Positions 23,442 to 34,500 of a stretch of DNA of 64,000 nt are shown in pieces. The position numbers and the translations under genes were made by a program. The notes beneath the pieces were generated by a model, which saw nothing but the letters and a program-made list of their open reading frames with translations, was not told the DNA's origin and did not search any database. The stretch spans positions 843,414 through 907,413 of the forward strand of contig NW_006767436.1 in assembly GCF_000264995.1 (NCBI RefSeq), in the 5' to 3' direction. Source of the stretch: Punctularia strigosozonata HHB-11173 SS5 (taxonomy: Eukaryota > Basidiomycota > Agaricomycetes > Corticiales > Punctulariaceae). How positions within the stretch are numbered: the first letter of the stretch is position 1; every line of letters begins with the position of its first letter.

Positions 23442-26064
23442 ATGGCAGCTTTCTTGCCGCTGTTGGACACCACGGACGATGCCCTGCTGGGGGCACTTTC
23501 TCGTCTAGGGCCGCTCATAGTGCCATCTCTCTCCTCAGCACCCCTTCCTGATCTCCCCCATATCTATGTCCTCACGGACCACGACTCTTCATTCAATCTG
23601 GACGAGATCGTCTCATGGCTTGACGAAGGAGCTGAAAAGGTTATCATACCACTTTCCTGGGCGGCCGAACTAGTCGCGGTACTTCCGGCAGAGCGCCTGC
23701 TCTTATTGCTCGACGTTAACAACGCAAGTGCCGTTTCAAGCAAGATTCGGTCGGGGGTATCCGGCGTCGTGCTGAAGACGCCTGTCATAGACGTGGATAT
23801 CGTCTCGTCTGTATCACAATTCTTTGCAGGCTCGTCCATATTTGTCTATCCATCCCAGCTGTCTCCTTCTCGAGCCGCAATTCGCCAAGTTCATGCTGCC
23901 GGCGCCACCCTCGTCATTCCTTCCTCCCAGATCACCTTGAAGCCTTCTACCAGCAGCACCATCAACATTGCAGATGCGTTCCTCGCGGTCGTAAGCTCAG
24001 ATCGACCTGATGGACTTTTCCCAACCGTGGTCTCTGCAGTGAACCAGGGCGGGCGATCGCTCGGCTTGGTCTACTCATCCGCGGAATCCGTTAAGGAGAG
24101 TATCATCACAGGGAAGGGGGTGTACCAATCAAGGAAGCATGGCTTGTGGAGGAAAGGCGAGACCTCGGGAGATACCCAAGAAGTCGTCAGCATTCGCCTT
24201 GACTGCGACGCAGATAGCCTCGAAATCAGCGTCATTCAGCATGGCGCCGGCTTCTGCCATCTGCACCGCGCATCATGCTTCGGCGAACTTGGAGGGTTAG
24301 CCGCCCTCGAGAAGACTCTGCAGTCGCGCTTGGAGTCCGCGCCCGAAGGGTCATACACCCGACAACTCTTCAACGACTCCGATTTGCTGCGCTCAAAAAT
24401 AATGGAAGAAGCGGGCGAGCTCTGCGCCGCCGAAACTCGCGAGGAGGTTGCCTTCGAAGCCGCGGACCTCTTCTACTTTGCCCTCACCCGATGTGCCGCC
24501 GCAGGCGTTACGATCGCCGATATCGAAGCTTCGCTTGACAAAAAAGCGAAGAAAGTCACCCGGCGACCCGGGAACGCCAAACCGCAGTGGATTAAGCCAA
24601 AAGTAGCAGCGCCTCCTGCAGCGCAATCTCAATTCCCACTGGATCCTGATGCGCCTATCCGTATGCGCACATACGATCTTGCTACCGTTGGAGCGTCGGA
24701 CCGCGCGCAGCTGCTCAGAAGGCCGGTGCTCAAATCCGACGAGATGATTGCGAAAGTCAAACCTATTGTCGATGACGTTCGCAAGCGCGGGGATGCCGCG
24801 CTCCTCGAGCTCACCGCCAAATTCGACAAGGCCCAGCTCGACTCTACGGTAGTCTTTCCTCCCTATGCTCCGGAGACCATGGAGCTCGAGACGTTGGTGC
24901 GCGAGGCCATCGACCAGGCCTACGCCAACATCTATAAATTCCACGCAGCCCAAGCGAAGGATGCAACTCTGGTCGTCGAGACCATGCCGGGCGTCGTTTG
25001 CTCGCGGTTTGCGCGGCCAATCTCGCGGGTCGGGTTGTATGTTCCGGGTGGCACGGCGATATTGCCGTCAACCGCACTCATGCTGGGCATACCTGCACAG
25101 GTAGCTGGCTGCAATGAGATTGTCCTTGCGACTCCTCCTCGACCAGACGGGAGCATCAGTCCGGAGGTTATGTATGTTGCAAAGCTTGTGGGTGCATCGG
25201 CCATCTTGAAGGCGGGCGGAGCACAAGCCGTCGCTGCCATGGCATATGGTACCGATACCGTGCCGAAGGTCGACAAGATCTTTGGGCCAGGCAATCAATG
25301 GGTCACCGCTGCAAAGATGCTCGTGCAGAACGATACAGACGCGTTGGTATCGATTGATATGCCTGCCGGGCCGTCCGAAGTTTTGGTACGCGTCTTCGTG
25401 CATTGTATGAGTGTAAGGCTGACGGCACGACAGGTTATCTCAGATCATACGGGAAATCCCGCCTTCGTTGCCGCAGACTTACTTTCGCAAGCAGAACACG
25501 GCGTCGACTCTCAGGTAGTGCTCGTCGCGGTCAGCTTATCCGACGAGCAAGTTGCGAAGATCGAAGACGAAGTGGACAAGCAAGCGCGAGCTCTCCCGCG
25601 CGTCGACATCATGCGTGTGTCGGTAGCGAAGAGCATCATCGTCAAGGTATCGACGGTGGAGGAAGCCATCGCCTTCTCTAATGATTACGCGCCGGAACAT
25701 TTGATCCTGCACTTGGAGAACGCCAGCGCCGCGGTCTCTTCTGTCCAGAACGCTGGCAGTGTCTTCGTGGGACCGTATTCTCCAGAGAGGTGAGTTTCAA
25801 CGCCTGTTGACACAGGGCGAGCTGACCAGATCGGTCATCAGCTGTGGCGATTATGCTTCGGGCACGAACCATACGCTCCCCACCAACGGTTACGCGCGTC
25901 AATTTAGCGGAGTGAACACGCTCTCCTTCCAAAAGCACATTACTTCGCAAGAGGTGACGGCAGACGGTCTCAAGAAGCTGGGACCCGTGGTGGCGACGCT
26001 TGCAGATTGCGAAGGTCTCGGCGCTCACGCCAATGCCATCCGCATACGGATGGCAACCCTCTGA
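23442..26064 (+). CDS. HIS4: Trifunctional histidine biosynthesis enzyme
   Basis: One chain of 840 residues catalyses four steps of histidine synthesis. The first 200 or so residues form the less conserved fungal N-terminal region. Residues about 215-290 are phosphoribosyl-AMP cyclohydrolase (VYQSRKHGLWRKGETSGDTQ; HGAGFCHLHRASCF). Residues about 295-390 are phosphoribosyl-ATP pyrophosphatase (IMEEAGELCAAETREEVAFE; AADLFYF). The rest is histidinol dehydrogenase (SRVGLYVPGGTAILPSTALM; DKIFGPGNQWVTAAK; DMPAGPSEVL; DLLSQAEHG; ESCGDYASGTNHTLPTNGYA). Two introns are present: 25386-25433 (48 nt, frame-preserving and stop-free) and 25790-25841 (52 nt). Start 23442 fits a CxATGGC context. An upstream out-of-frame ATG at 23410 overlaps the start. 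The gene is convergent with PDB1, 97 bp apart. Confidence 0.97.
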
Positions 26065-26161
26065 TGTAGTGAATATAGTATGTACGATGATTAAAGCAGG
26101 ATATGAATATGGATCCCATGCCCCACTACAGCAAAGGAAGATCTATAACCTCTATGTCATC

Positions 26162-27485
26162 TCATCCGCTGCGGTATAACGCCCGCTTGGCCACCTTGAC
26201 GATGAGCGGGGTGTCGGGGAACGCAAGTGCTTCCAGGCCCGCCGCGTACTAAGACCGACGTCAGAAACATCGCCATTGAGAGGTTGTCCGATCTTACCGG
26301 TGTGGGCACATCAGCACCAGTGACACGCTCGACCGGCGCATCAAGGTAATCGAACGCCTCACTCTCCACGATCTGCGCGCAGATCTCACTGCCAACACCG
26401 AACGCGGGGAAACCACCCTCGACGATCAGCAGCCTGTTCGTCTTCTTCACCGACGCCTTGATAGTGTCGATGTCAAGAGGGCGGATGCTGCGCAGATTGA
26501 TGACTTCGGCCTTGATGCCCTCCTTCGCAAGGATCTCCGCCGCCTCGAGGGAATGAGTGACCATTTTGCTGTGCGCAACGATAGTGACGTCGCTACCCTC
26601 CTTCTCCACTTTGGCTTTGCCAATGGGGAGGAGGAACTCGTCCGACATTGCCTCTTGTGACATCGGGAATGAGACACCGTACAGCATCTCGTTCTCGAGG
26701 AACACGACGGGGTTAGGGTCCCGGATAGCGGTCTTCAGGAGACCCTTGCAATCTTCCGCACTCCAGGGACTGACGACCTTCAGACCAGGAATCTGACCGT
26801 ACCAAGAAGCGTAGTCCTGAGAGTGCTGCGCAGCGACACCAGCGGCGGCACCGTTAGGACCACGGAACACAACGGGGCACGGAACATTTCCACCGGACAT
26901 ATAGTAGGTCTTGCCGGCCGAGTTGACAATCTGGTCGATGGCCTGCATGGCAAAGTTGAAGGTCATGAACTCGCAACTGTAGGATCATATGAGAGGAGTA
27001 CGGCAGCGGTAGGTTGATTCAATACACACATCGGCCGTAAACCAGCTAATGCAGCTCCAGTGGCAACACCCGCGAAACCCATCTCCGTAATCGGAGTATC
27101 GACCACGCGCTTCTCGCCGAACTTGTCAAGAAGTCCTTTGGTAACCTTGGATCCAGTCAGTTGCGGGCAAAAGTTGGCCTGTCGGTGAGGCATACCTTGT
27201 AGGCACCGTTGTAGCGCGCTACTTCTTCACCCATGATGAAGACCGTCTCGTCGCGCAACATCTCCTCCTCCATCGCGGCATTGAGCGCGTCACGGACGGT
27301 CATCTACACACGGATGCATGTTCAGATGCCAAACCCATGTGAATACTGCCGGCTAGGCCCACCGAGTGCTGTTCGGTGGCATAGCCGCGGCGGAACGCGA
27401 CCCTGCGCGCCGCCGTCGCCGACGGACCTGCGCGCTTGTTGATGAGAGCCGGAGCAAAGCGAGAGAACGCGGCGCGGGCGGACAT
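26162..27485 (-). CDS. PDB1: Pyruvate dehydrogenase E1 component subunit beta, mitochondrial
   Basis: This is the thiamine-diphosphate-dependent E1 beta subunit, which with E1 alpha decarboxylates pyruvate in the mitochondrial matrix. ATG 27485 starts a basic, Ala/Arg-rich transit peptide ([20 protein letters not shown]). The conserved body begins [20 protein letters not shown] and [17 protein letters not shown]. It continues with [40 protein letters not shown] and [20 protein letters not shown]. Then come [19 protein letters not shown] and the C-terminal transketolase domain ([40 protein letters not shown]), ending AKRALYRSG*. At least four introns interrupt it; the last (GTAAGATCGG..CTTAG) separates VPTP from YAAG. 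It is divergent from the short-chain dehydrogenase, with 181 bp between starts. Confidence 0.96.
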
Positions 27486-27666
27486 AGCTTTTGGAGGGAA
27501 GAAGGGGGGAGGGAGGAGGGATCGGTGAGGACGAACAGTGCTGGCGCCTCGGGAGGAGTCGAAATTTGGGACGCTCCGGCGCTTGCCGACCGACGCTGCC
27601 TCATCCCCATCGTATTATCGAGCGCGTCCGCGTCGGACTCACTGCTGCCGTCGACCATTTGCTGCC

Positions 27667-28774
27667 ATGTCCAAGCCAGTCATAGTTGTCACTGGCGCAT
27701 CCAAGTCAGGATTGCTACCCGTCGCCGCTGTGTCCGGAGCTCATGTGTGATTGTGCAGAGGGATCGGCCTTTGCGTCGCGAAGCTCCTTCTCGAGGAATT
27801 TGGCGCGATAGTAGTCGCGATTTCCCGGACCCGAAGTCCTGAACTCGTCAAATTGCTTGAGACGCACAGGGCGACGCTGTTGACCGTCGAGTGCAGTGTG
27901 TTAGTCGTGGACCATCCATATCTGTGCCCGTACATCATTTGAACGCCTTTCATCTGCACAGTTCTGATGAAGCAGGGTACATATCTACCCAATCAGCCAA
28001 AACTTCAGCCTTGACGTGCACCGATCAGACTCACCGAGGCAATCACTCTCGCTCAACGCACCTACGGGCGTATCGACGGCCTCATCCTGAATGCCGGCGT
28101 GCTTGACCCCCTTGGCCCAATTCACTCCCATCCCTTGGATGCTTGGAAAACGCACTTCGATGTCAACTTCTTCTCACTGATCACCGCTCTGAAGGCGTCC
28201 CTTCCTATCCTGCGCAAAAATTCTGGCAAGGTTGTGTTCGTAAGTTCAGGAGCAGCTACAGGAGGCATCGCGGGCTGGGGCGCATACAATGCTAGCAAGG
28301 CGAGTATATCCGCTCTAATACCGTAACACGAGATTATGCTGATGTTTGGCGTGATAGGCAGCAATGAACAGTCTTTGCAGGTATGATTCGCGATCAACAC
28401 GACCTGTGCACATTCATTCAACTTGCTACAGGACGCTGGCTAACGAGGAGCCTGAAATCACATGCGTCGCTCTTCGGCCAGGGATGGTTGATACCGGGGT
28501 ATGTACCAGACCTATCTTGCAGGCCCTTCTTTTTAATGGTCATATACCTAAGATGCAAGCCCATCTTCGCGAGAACGGACCCAAGACTATGGCCGAGGGG
28601 GACATGAAGCGTTTCATCGACGCGTACGCCGATGGCTCTCTGGTGAAGCCTGAAGATTGCGGTTATGTTATCGCTGCCCTTGCTATCAAAGCACACAAGT
28701 CTCTCAGCGGCCAATTCGTTTCTTGGAACGAGGAAGCTTGTGCAGACTACAGGCGGCCCGGCCATTCGTCATAA
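27667..28774 (+). CDS. Short-chain dehydrogenase/reductase
   Basis: An NAD(P)-dependent oxidoreductase of the classical SDR family. Exon 1 (ATG 27667) encodes KPVIVVTGASK; after an intron, the next exon begins GIGLCVAKLLLEEFGAIVVA, so the junction rebuilds the cofactor motif TGASKGIG. Later parts include GRIDGLILNAGVLDPLGPIH (NAG motif), SGKVVFVSSGAATGG (catalytic Ser region) and GAYNASKAAMNSLC (catalytic YxxxK). They are followed by CVALRPGMVDTGMQAHLREN and a C-terminus FVSWNEEACADYRRPGHSS. The Ser-Tyr-Lys set is present, so it should be active. Substrate is unknown; the pattern recalls fungal reductases of the YIR035C/sepiapterin-reductase-like group. Introns are GT-AG and short. Confidence 0.9.
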
Positions 28775-29182
28775 TCACCTTAATCACGCAAATCGACTCG
28801 TATGTGCAGTCCGTGGGCATGCCGAAGGTCGATTGTTCAGGTGATTTACTTGCCATCTGAAGCACTCGCGGAGTTCGGGCGTGAAGGCCGGTAGGGGCGA
28901 TCGATGCGGAAGGCTTACTGGGCAATTGACACTACCGGATCCAGTCGCAGAAATTAGGTGCTTAGAGCTGCCATGGGGCTTGATCCATCCCACGAGGAAG
29001 ACAATCTGTCGTACCTACAGATGATGCAATGAACAACTTCAGTCAATTTACATGCTTCATCCATGTCCAGTTCGATGGGGCAATCAGATCGTTCCACCAG
29101 AATATACACGTGCTAGTACAAAGGCCCGAAGGACAACTGTCTGCATACAACCACGCCCGCTTTCATCTTCTGGCACTACACA
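28775..29182. other. Intergenic region
   Basis: Four hundred base pairs between two plus-strand genes, holding the SDR 3' untranslated region and the amidohydrolase promoter. Nothing else was recognised. Confidence 0.4.
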
Positions 29183-30431
29183 ATGCTCTCGGTACGGATG
29201 CCTTCGTGATCCGGGAGCTTTGCTGATCGTGGACCGTGTAGGGCCAACGTCGAATAGGCAAAATTGACGTCCATCACCACATATTCCCGCCTTCTGAGAT
29301 ATACGACAAGCGAGGCGAGAATGCACGCGTAGGTTGGCGCACTCCTGCCGAGAATTTACCATGGACGCCGGAGAAGAGTATCGAATTCATGGATACCTTT
29401 GGAATAGAGAAGGCCATTCTCTCTTACCCTGCCGGTTTCCCTCCGAGCACCGGTCCAGACGCGACGAAGATTGTCCGGAACGCAAATATGTATGCAAGTG
29501 ACCTATGCAAGAGGCATCCTAGTCGATTCGGATTTTTCGCTAGCTTACCCCAGCCCAGTGATCCTGAGGGTAAGATCTCCAGCCGTGCCTGTGATCAAGA
29601 AAAAGAGCTGACAGTCCCTAGTCCTAGCTGAACTTGATTATGCATTGGACGTCCTCAAAGCTGATGGAATAGCGCTTTCGAGCTCCTATGGTGCGGGCTC
29701 ATCGGCCAGTAAGTACTATACACGACGGACTCATCCACCTGCATTCAGGATGCTGATCCCTGCTACAGAGTATGTGGCAGACGAGACATATGACTCGCTC
29801 TGGCAAGCTCTCGATGATCGACGTGCTACAGTGTTTTTACACGGTTGCATGACTCCTTCATCGACGCCATATCCTCACGAAACCTTGGGGCTACCCGTCT
29901 GCGAGGTCGGAACCACCCATATTAATGCGGCCGTATTGATCATTTGATACACTGGCAGGTGCCAAACGAAACGTTCAAGGCAGCCGCTCATCTGGTCGTT
30001 ACGGGCAAGAAGCGCAGATATTCCAACGTGACTATCATCCTTGCGCACCTTGGAGGTTGCACGCCATTCCTGGCGCCGCGGGTCGCAGTCCTATCAAATC
30101 ATATGGGTTGTCAGCTGTCACCTGAAGAGATCATTAATGATTTCAAGACGTTCTACTACGAGACAGCGCTGAGCGCACATGAATCGACGCTGGAAATGGT
30201 GATGCGTTCCGTTGGACCTGAGAGGGTCTTGCTCGGTACAGATTTCCCAGGTACCAACCACCACATACTCGCTTCAGTACTTAATCTCGAACTGAACATA
30301 TCGCAGCTGTCAGCGAGCGAATGATTAACTGGTACAACGAGCAACTGATCGAATTCCTCACCCCCGATGAAGCTGTGGCGGCGGCAGTTCTACGAGATAA
30401 CGCCCTTCGTCTCCTGGCACAATCAACGTAG
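29183..30431 (+). CDS. Amidohydrolase-2 family decarboxylase-like enzyme
   Basis: A metal-dependent hydrolase/decarboxylase of the ACMSD-like amidohydrolase-2 family. The best start is a 9-nt coding first exon (ATG CTC TCG at 29183-29191), spliced through GTACGG..GTGTAG to GQRRIGKIDVHHHIF. It places the HxH metal ligands near residue 14. Next come MDTFGIEKAILSYPAGFPPS and RHPSRFGFFASLPQPSDPEG. After introns come ELDYALDVLKADGIALSSSY and DDRRATVFLHGCMTPSSTPY. Then follow the next metal His in VTIILAHLGGCTPFLAPR and the catalytic Asp in RVLLGTDFP. A last exon ends RDNALRLLAQST with TAG at 30429-30431. Relatives include 6-methylsalicylate and gamma-resorcylate decarboxylases; the substrate cannot be told from sequence. 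The tiny first exon is the least certain part. Confidence 0.85.
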
Positions 30432-30574
30432 TTATGCAGTTTATGTGACATGCGGGGTATAGATATGAATACGAGTATGTGAGTAGAGATTGTGAGGTAG
30501 ACTTCAATGGACCGAATAATCCATGGCGTGACGGTCCCTGGTTCCGTCCCTCCGTATTAGTGCGTGAGTTAAGA

Positions 30575-32423
30575 TTAAACATGTCCTTCTTGCAGCCATC
30601 TCAATATCTCTGCGTGACCCTTGCCACCCGCAAGGAGAGCTTGGCCATGCCTGCCGTTCGGGTCGTACCATAAACCCTTCTTGACGCCATGCTGATTGAG
30701 GTAGCGACGGATTCTTTCGGCCTCGAGGATGGAGTCCTTGCCACCGAGGAAGAACATGTTACGCGACGGATCGCGAACGTGCGGAATGTCCTCGCACCAC
30801 AGGGAATTGGATGCCCAGTCGAAGTGCCTAATGCAGTTGTAAGGACGACGTGAATAAACTTATGCCATGTACTGACCGTTGGAGAACGTTCGCGACACCC
30901 AACTCCGTAGCGACGTAATAACGCATAAGTAACTCAATTGCCTATGATAAAACGTTCAGATAATGCAGTTGACTTGATCAGTGAGACCTACGTTGGTGGG
31001 GTTCCGATATATGAAGTTGTAGCAGACATCGCCTTCCCAGATGCAAAACGCAACAGGGTCCACGAAGCAGGAGCGAGATACCATTCTCGCGTGGTCTTTC
31101 AACATCCACGAATGGACGAAGGACCCGCTATCCTGATACGTTAGCGCATGAAGAGAAACATCACGGAAGGCCAACCCACTTCGAGTGGCTTAAAACGGTC
31201 ACGCCCTTGTGTTTGGACGGAGTTTGTGACCTGCTTTTCTCGTCGTCTCCTCTATTCTCCTCATCCACCCATCCTAGCTCCTGCAAAAATCTGGCTAAGC
31301 ATGTGGCGGTTTCATGCCGGCCCATGGGATCCAGGTAGCGCGGATGAAATATATCCTGGCTGATGTGCGGCTGGAGTGGTACTAGCAGCGGGAGATCCGG
31401 CAAGTTATGCAGGAGGTGCGACAGAAAGAGCTCGTACTGAAAGAGCCCGAGTCCAAGTCCATGGAGAAATATAATCGGTCTGGGTCCAGTCGCGGGGTCC
31501 CAAGAGGCGGGAATGCGGAGCATGTAGTCCATGCCCTTGTAATTGCCAAAATGCGCGTTCCAACGAGAACGGAGCCGCTTCCGTATCAGCCAGTTGGCCG
31601 CGGCGACGAAGGCGTACCATGCGAAAGGACGGGAGGAGACGTTGACCGGATCGACAGTGAGGAGAAGCGCTGGTACCCCAGACGAGCCATCAGGTATCGA
31701 CGAGCCGGCGCGTTGCTGGAGCATATCAAACACCTCATCCAGTATGACTCTACGTGAGTGGGGTATCTGGTCCGGCGGCGGGAGGTGCGCATTAAATATA
31801 CTCCAGTATATCCAAGCTTCCACTTCTTGTCTCCGGATCTTCGACCACGGGATCTTGCCGAACCTGTATCCAATGAGCGTTAAGATGAAAGACCAATGTG
31901 AATAACGTTACCAGTTGCGAAGCGCGTGCTTGAAATCAATGGCCCGTGGATCGGAGGGACTAGTGACGAATGGTGGTGGTAATTCGCGTTGGTTCACTGG
32001 AGAGTCCTCTTCGTCATGAGACCTCATCCCGGCGTGTAGGACGCGCTGGAAGGTGCTCTGAAGATCATGAAATTCGCTGAGTGGAAGGGAACACGGTTCG
32101 GATATGGAGTGGGCTAGATGATAGTGATATATACTGAACAGCACCTAGGCAAAATTCAGTGGAGTCCTGCTGAGGTACATGACATTACTCACTTCAACAA
32201 GCGCAGCTCCGAATAATACTTGTTTCAACAGAGGGTAAAGCCATACTTGCCCGGTGCACAGGTGGTACACCACATACGCCCATGAAAGCGGTACGACGGA
32301 CCAAACCGGGAGGACCGCGACAACCAGAGTTATATAGTATGATATATCGCGTGATTTTTTAGGGTGCTCACTGTCCCCAGTATACTGTGAATCCTGAAAA
32401 TGCAAATATGAAACACCAAACAT
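30575..32423 (-). CDS. Membrane-associated alpha/beta hydrolase
   Basis: A large alpha/beta-hydrolase-fold protein with N-terminal membrane segments. The likely start (ATG 32423) leads into a hydrophobic stretch (ISYYITLVVAVLPVWSVVPL) and further helices (YPLLKQVLFGAALVE). The next exon gives VLFSIYHYHLAHSISEPC and a linker. The hydrolase domain then shows RPIIFLHGLGLGLFQYELFL (oxyanion loop HG), GRHETATCLARFLQELGW and GVTVLSHS, the expected nucleophile-elbow region completed in the next exon. Later come DHARMVSRSCFVDPVAFCIW, NMFFLGGKDSILEAERIRRY (acid region) and a C-terminal His in GRHGQALL. It ends LRWLQEGHV. Several GT-AG introns are present. Function is unknown; similar predicted proteins occur in many basidiomycetes. 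It is divergent from IDH1. Confidence 0.8.
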
Positions 32424-32735
32424 ACATTTCTGACACGTCGTTCACAGTCTCGTCGGCTGGACCACCCATGGTTGGTCCTCGCCAGCGTGTGGATTCCTGA
32501 GAGCGCGTTGAACGAGGGGGCCTCAGGACACGGCGACGACCTCAACCCAAGGGCAGCACCTCTCCACGGCCGCGAGCGACTCAAGCCCGAGGGAGACGAA
32601 TCTCTGGTGGCTTCGGAAGTGGCTGTACCCCGGCCTTGAGATCATCTTGTCACGTGAACTTCGGACTGCTGGCTATCCGACCGTTTTCGTCAAGGACGTT
32701 CGTCTTATCCCGTTCTTGTCTGGCTGGCTCTCGAC
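32424..32735. promoter_or_regulatory. Divergent promoter region, alpha/beta hydrolase and IDH1
   Basis: About 310 bp separate the proposed start codons of the divergent hydrolase and IDH1 genes. The hydrolase start is uncertain, so part of this region may be its 5' exon. No specific site was recognised. Confidence 0.4.
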
Positions 32736-34186
32736 ATGTTGCGCAACGCCATCTCTGCGGCCGCTCGCCCTGCTCTCGCCTCGGCTGTCAGTAATCTCCG
32801 TCACCTACGATATATGCTTACTGTGATAGCTCACGCGCGTACTTGTAGCGGTCTGCCACTACTCTCGCCGCCGGATTCCCCAAGGTCTCCCAACGGGTTC
32901 GTTTGCACCTCAATTCTAGATTACGACACCAAATCTGATGTCCCAAACGCGAATCTCAGCTACCTACAAAATATGGCGGCGTCTACACCGTGCGTGCTGT
33001 TCCGACTTATTCCGAACTGAGCGTTCACCTCCTGCCAGGTTACCCTCATTCCCGGTGACGGTATCGGCGCTGAAATCACCGACTCCGTAAAGGAGATCTT
33101 CGAGCATGTCAACGCTCCCATTGAGTGGGAACAGTACAATGTCTCGGGTGTGTCCTCGGCAGGCGAAGACCTGTTCAAGCAGGCTATGGAGAGCTTGAAG
33201 CGCAACCGTGTTGGGCTGAAGGGTGAGTGATCCCGGCGCGCGCCCTATATAGTTTCATGACGATCGGAGCAGGTATTCTCTTCACCCCCATATCATCGTC
33301 CGGACACGTTTCCTGGAATGTCGCCATGCGTCAGCAGCTGGACATTTACGCATCCGTGGTGCTCTGCAAATCCCTCCCCGGTGTGCCCACTCGCCATTCG
33401 AACGTCGACTTCGCCATCATCCGTGAGAACACGGAGGGCGAGTATTCTGGCTTGGAGCACCAAAGTTACCCTGGCGTCGTCGAGAGTTTGAAGGTTTCAA
33501 CTCGGGCCAAGGCGGAGCGCATTGCTCGCTTTGCGTTCGATTTCGCGCTCAAGAACAACCGCAAGAAGGTCACCTGCGTTCACAAGGCCAACATCATGAA
33601 GCTTGGTGATGGTCTCTTCCTCAACACGTTCCGCCGGGTTGCGCAAGAGTATGAGTCTCAGGGCATCATTGCCAACGACATGATCGTCGACAACACGTGC
33701 GTGCCCGTCTTCGCCGTCTTGTATGCATAACTGACGTCGTGATACAGGTCGATGCAACTTGTTGCAAAGCCCACTCAATTCGACGTTATGGTCATGCCGA
33801 ACCTTTACGGTGCCATCGTCTCGAACATTGGTGCCGCTCTCGTAGGGGGTCCGGGGCTTGTGCCCGGTTGCAATATCGGACGGGTGAGTCTGCATCGCAG
33901 ACAAGAATCCGGTCCACATACTGACTTCCTTCAGGACTACGCCTTGTTCGAGCCTGGATGCCGTCACGTTGCTCAGGACATCATGGGCACGAACAAAGCC
34001 AACCCGGCGGCAATGATCCTCAGCGCGACTATGATGCTTCGTCACCTTGGTCTTGACCAGCTCGCCAACAACATCGCCGCGTCTACCTTCGACGTCATCA
34101 ACGCGGGCAAAGTCCGGACACCGGATTTGGGCGGGTCGGCGACCACCTCAGAGTTCACTGCGGAGATCATCAAGAATTTGAACTAG
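32736..34186 (+). CDS. IDH1: Isocitrate dehydrogenase [NAD] subunit 1, mitochondrial
   Basis: This is one of the two subunits of the matrix NAD-dependent isocitrate dehydrogenase, the regulated TCA-cycle step. ATG 32736 begins a transit peptide ([19 protein letters not shown]). Later exons encode [15 protein letters not shown] and [20 protein letters not shown]. Then come [80 protein letters not shown] and [20 protein letters not shown]. The C-terminus reads [20 protein letters not shown]. The overall match is closer to fungal IDH1 than to IDH2 by the [12 protein letters not shown] and [12 protein letters not shown] stretches. At least five short introns are present. TAG stop lies at 34184-34186. 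Confidence 0.95.
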
Positions 34187-34500
34187 ATCTTGGACACTGG
34201 ACTCTAGACTCATCCGCATCGGCCAAAGATGTTCTGGCTGGGTGGTGTATCTATCGCATCATGTAATAGGTCAGACGCAGCAGGCAATACGATGTTGTAT
34301 AATCTGCCCCGAGGTATCCTGGATTTCTTTCCACCTGGCTTCGACACGATCACGTGCTCACTGCGGCGAAAGCCGAAGTTAGACGCGTTCTTCCAGCTGC
34401 AGGTTGAGAGTAACTCACAGCGCCTAATCCGCTGAGCGCTCAATCCAAGCAGATCTGAAGAGGCTGCGTTTCTGATCTTGATCTGCTACTCTACATCAGT

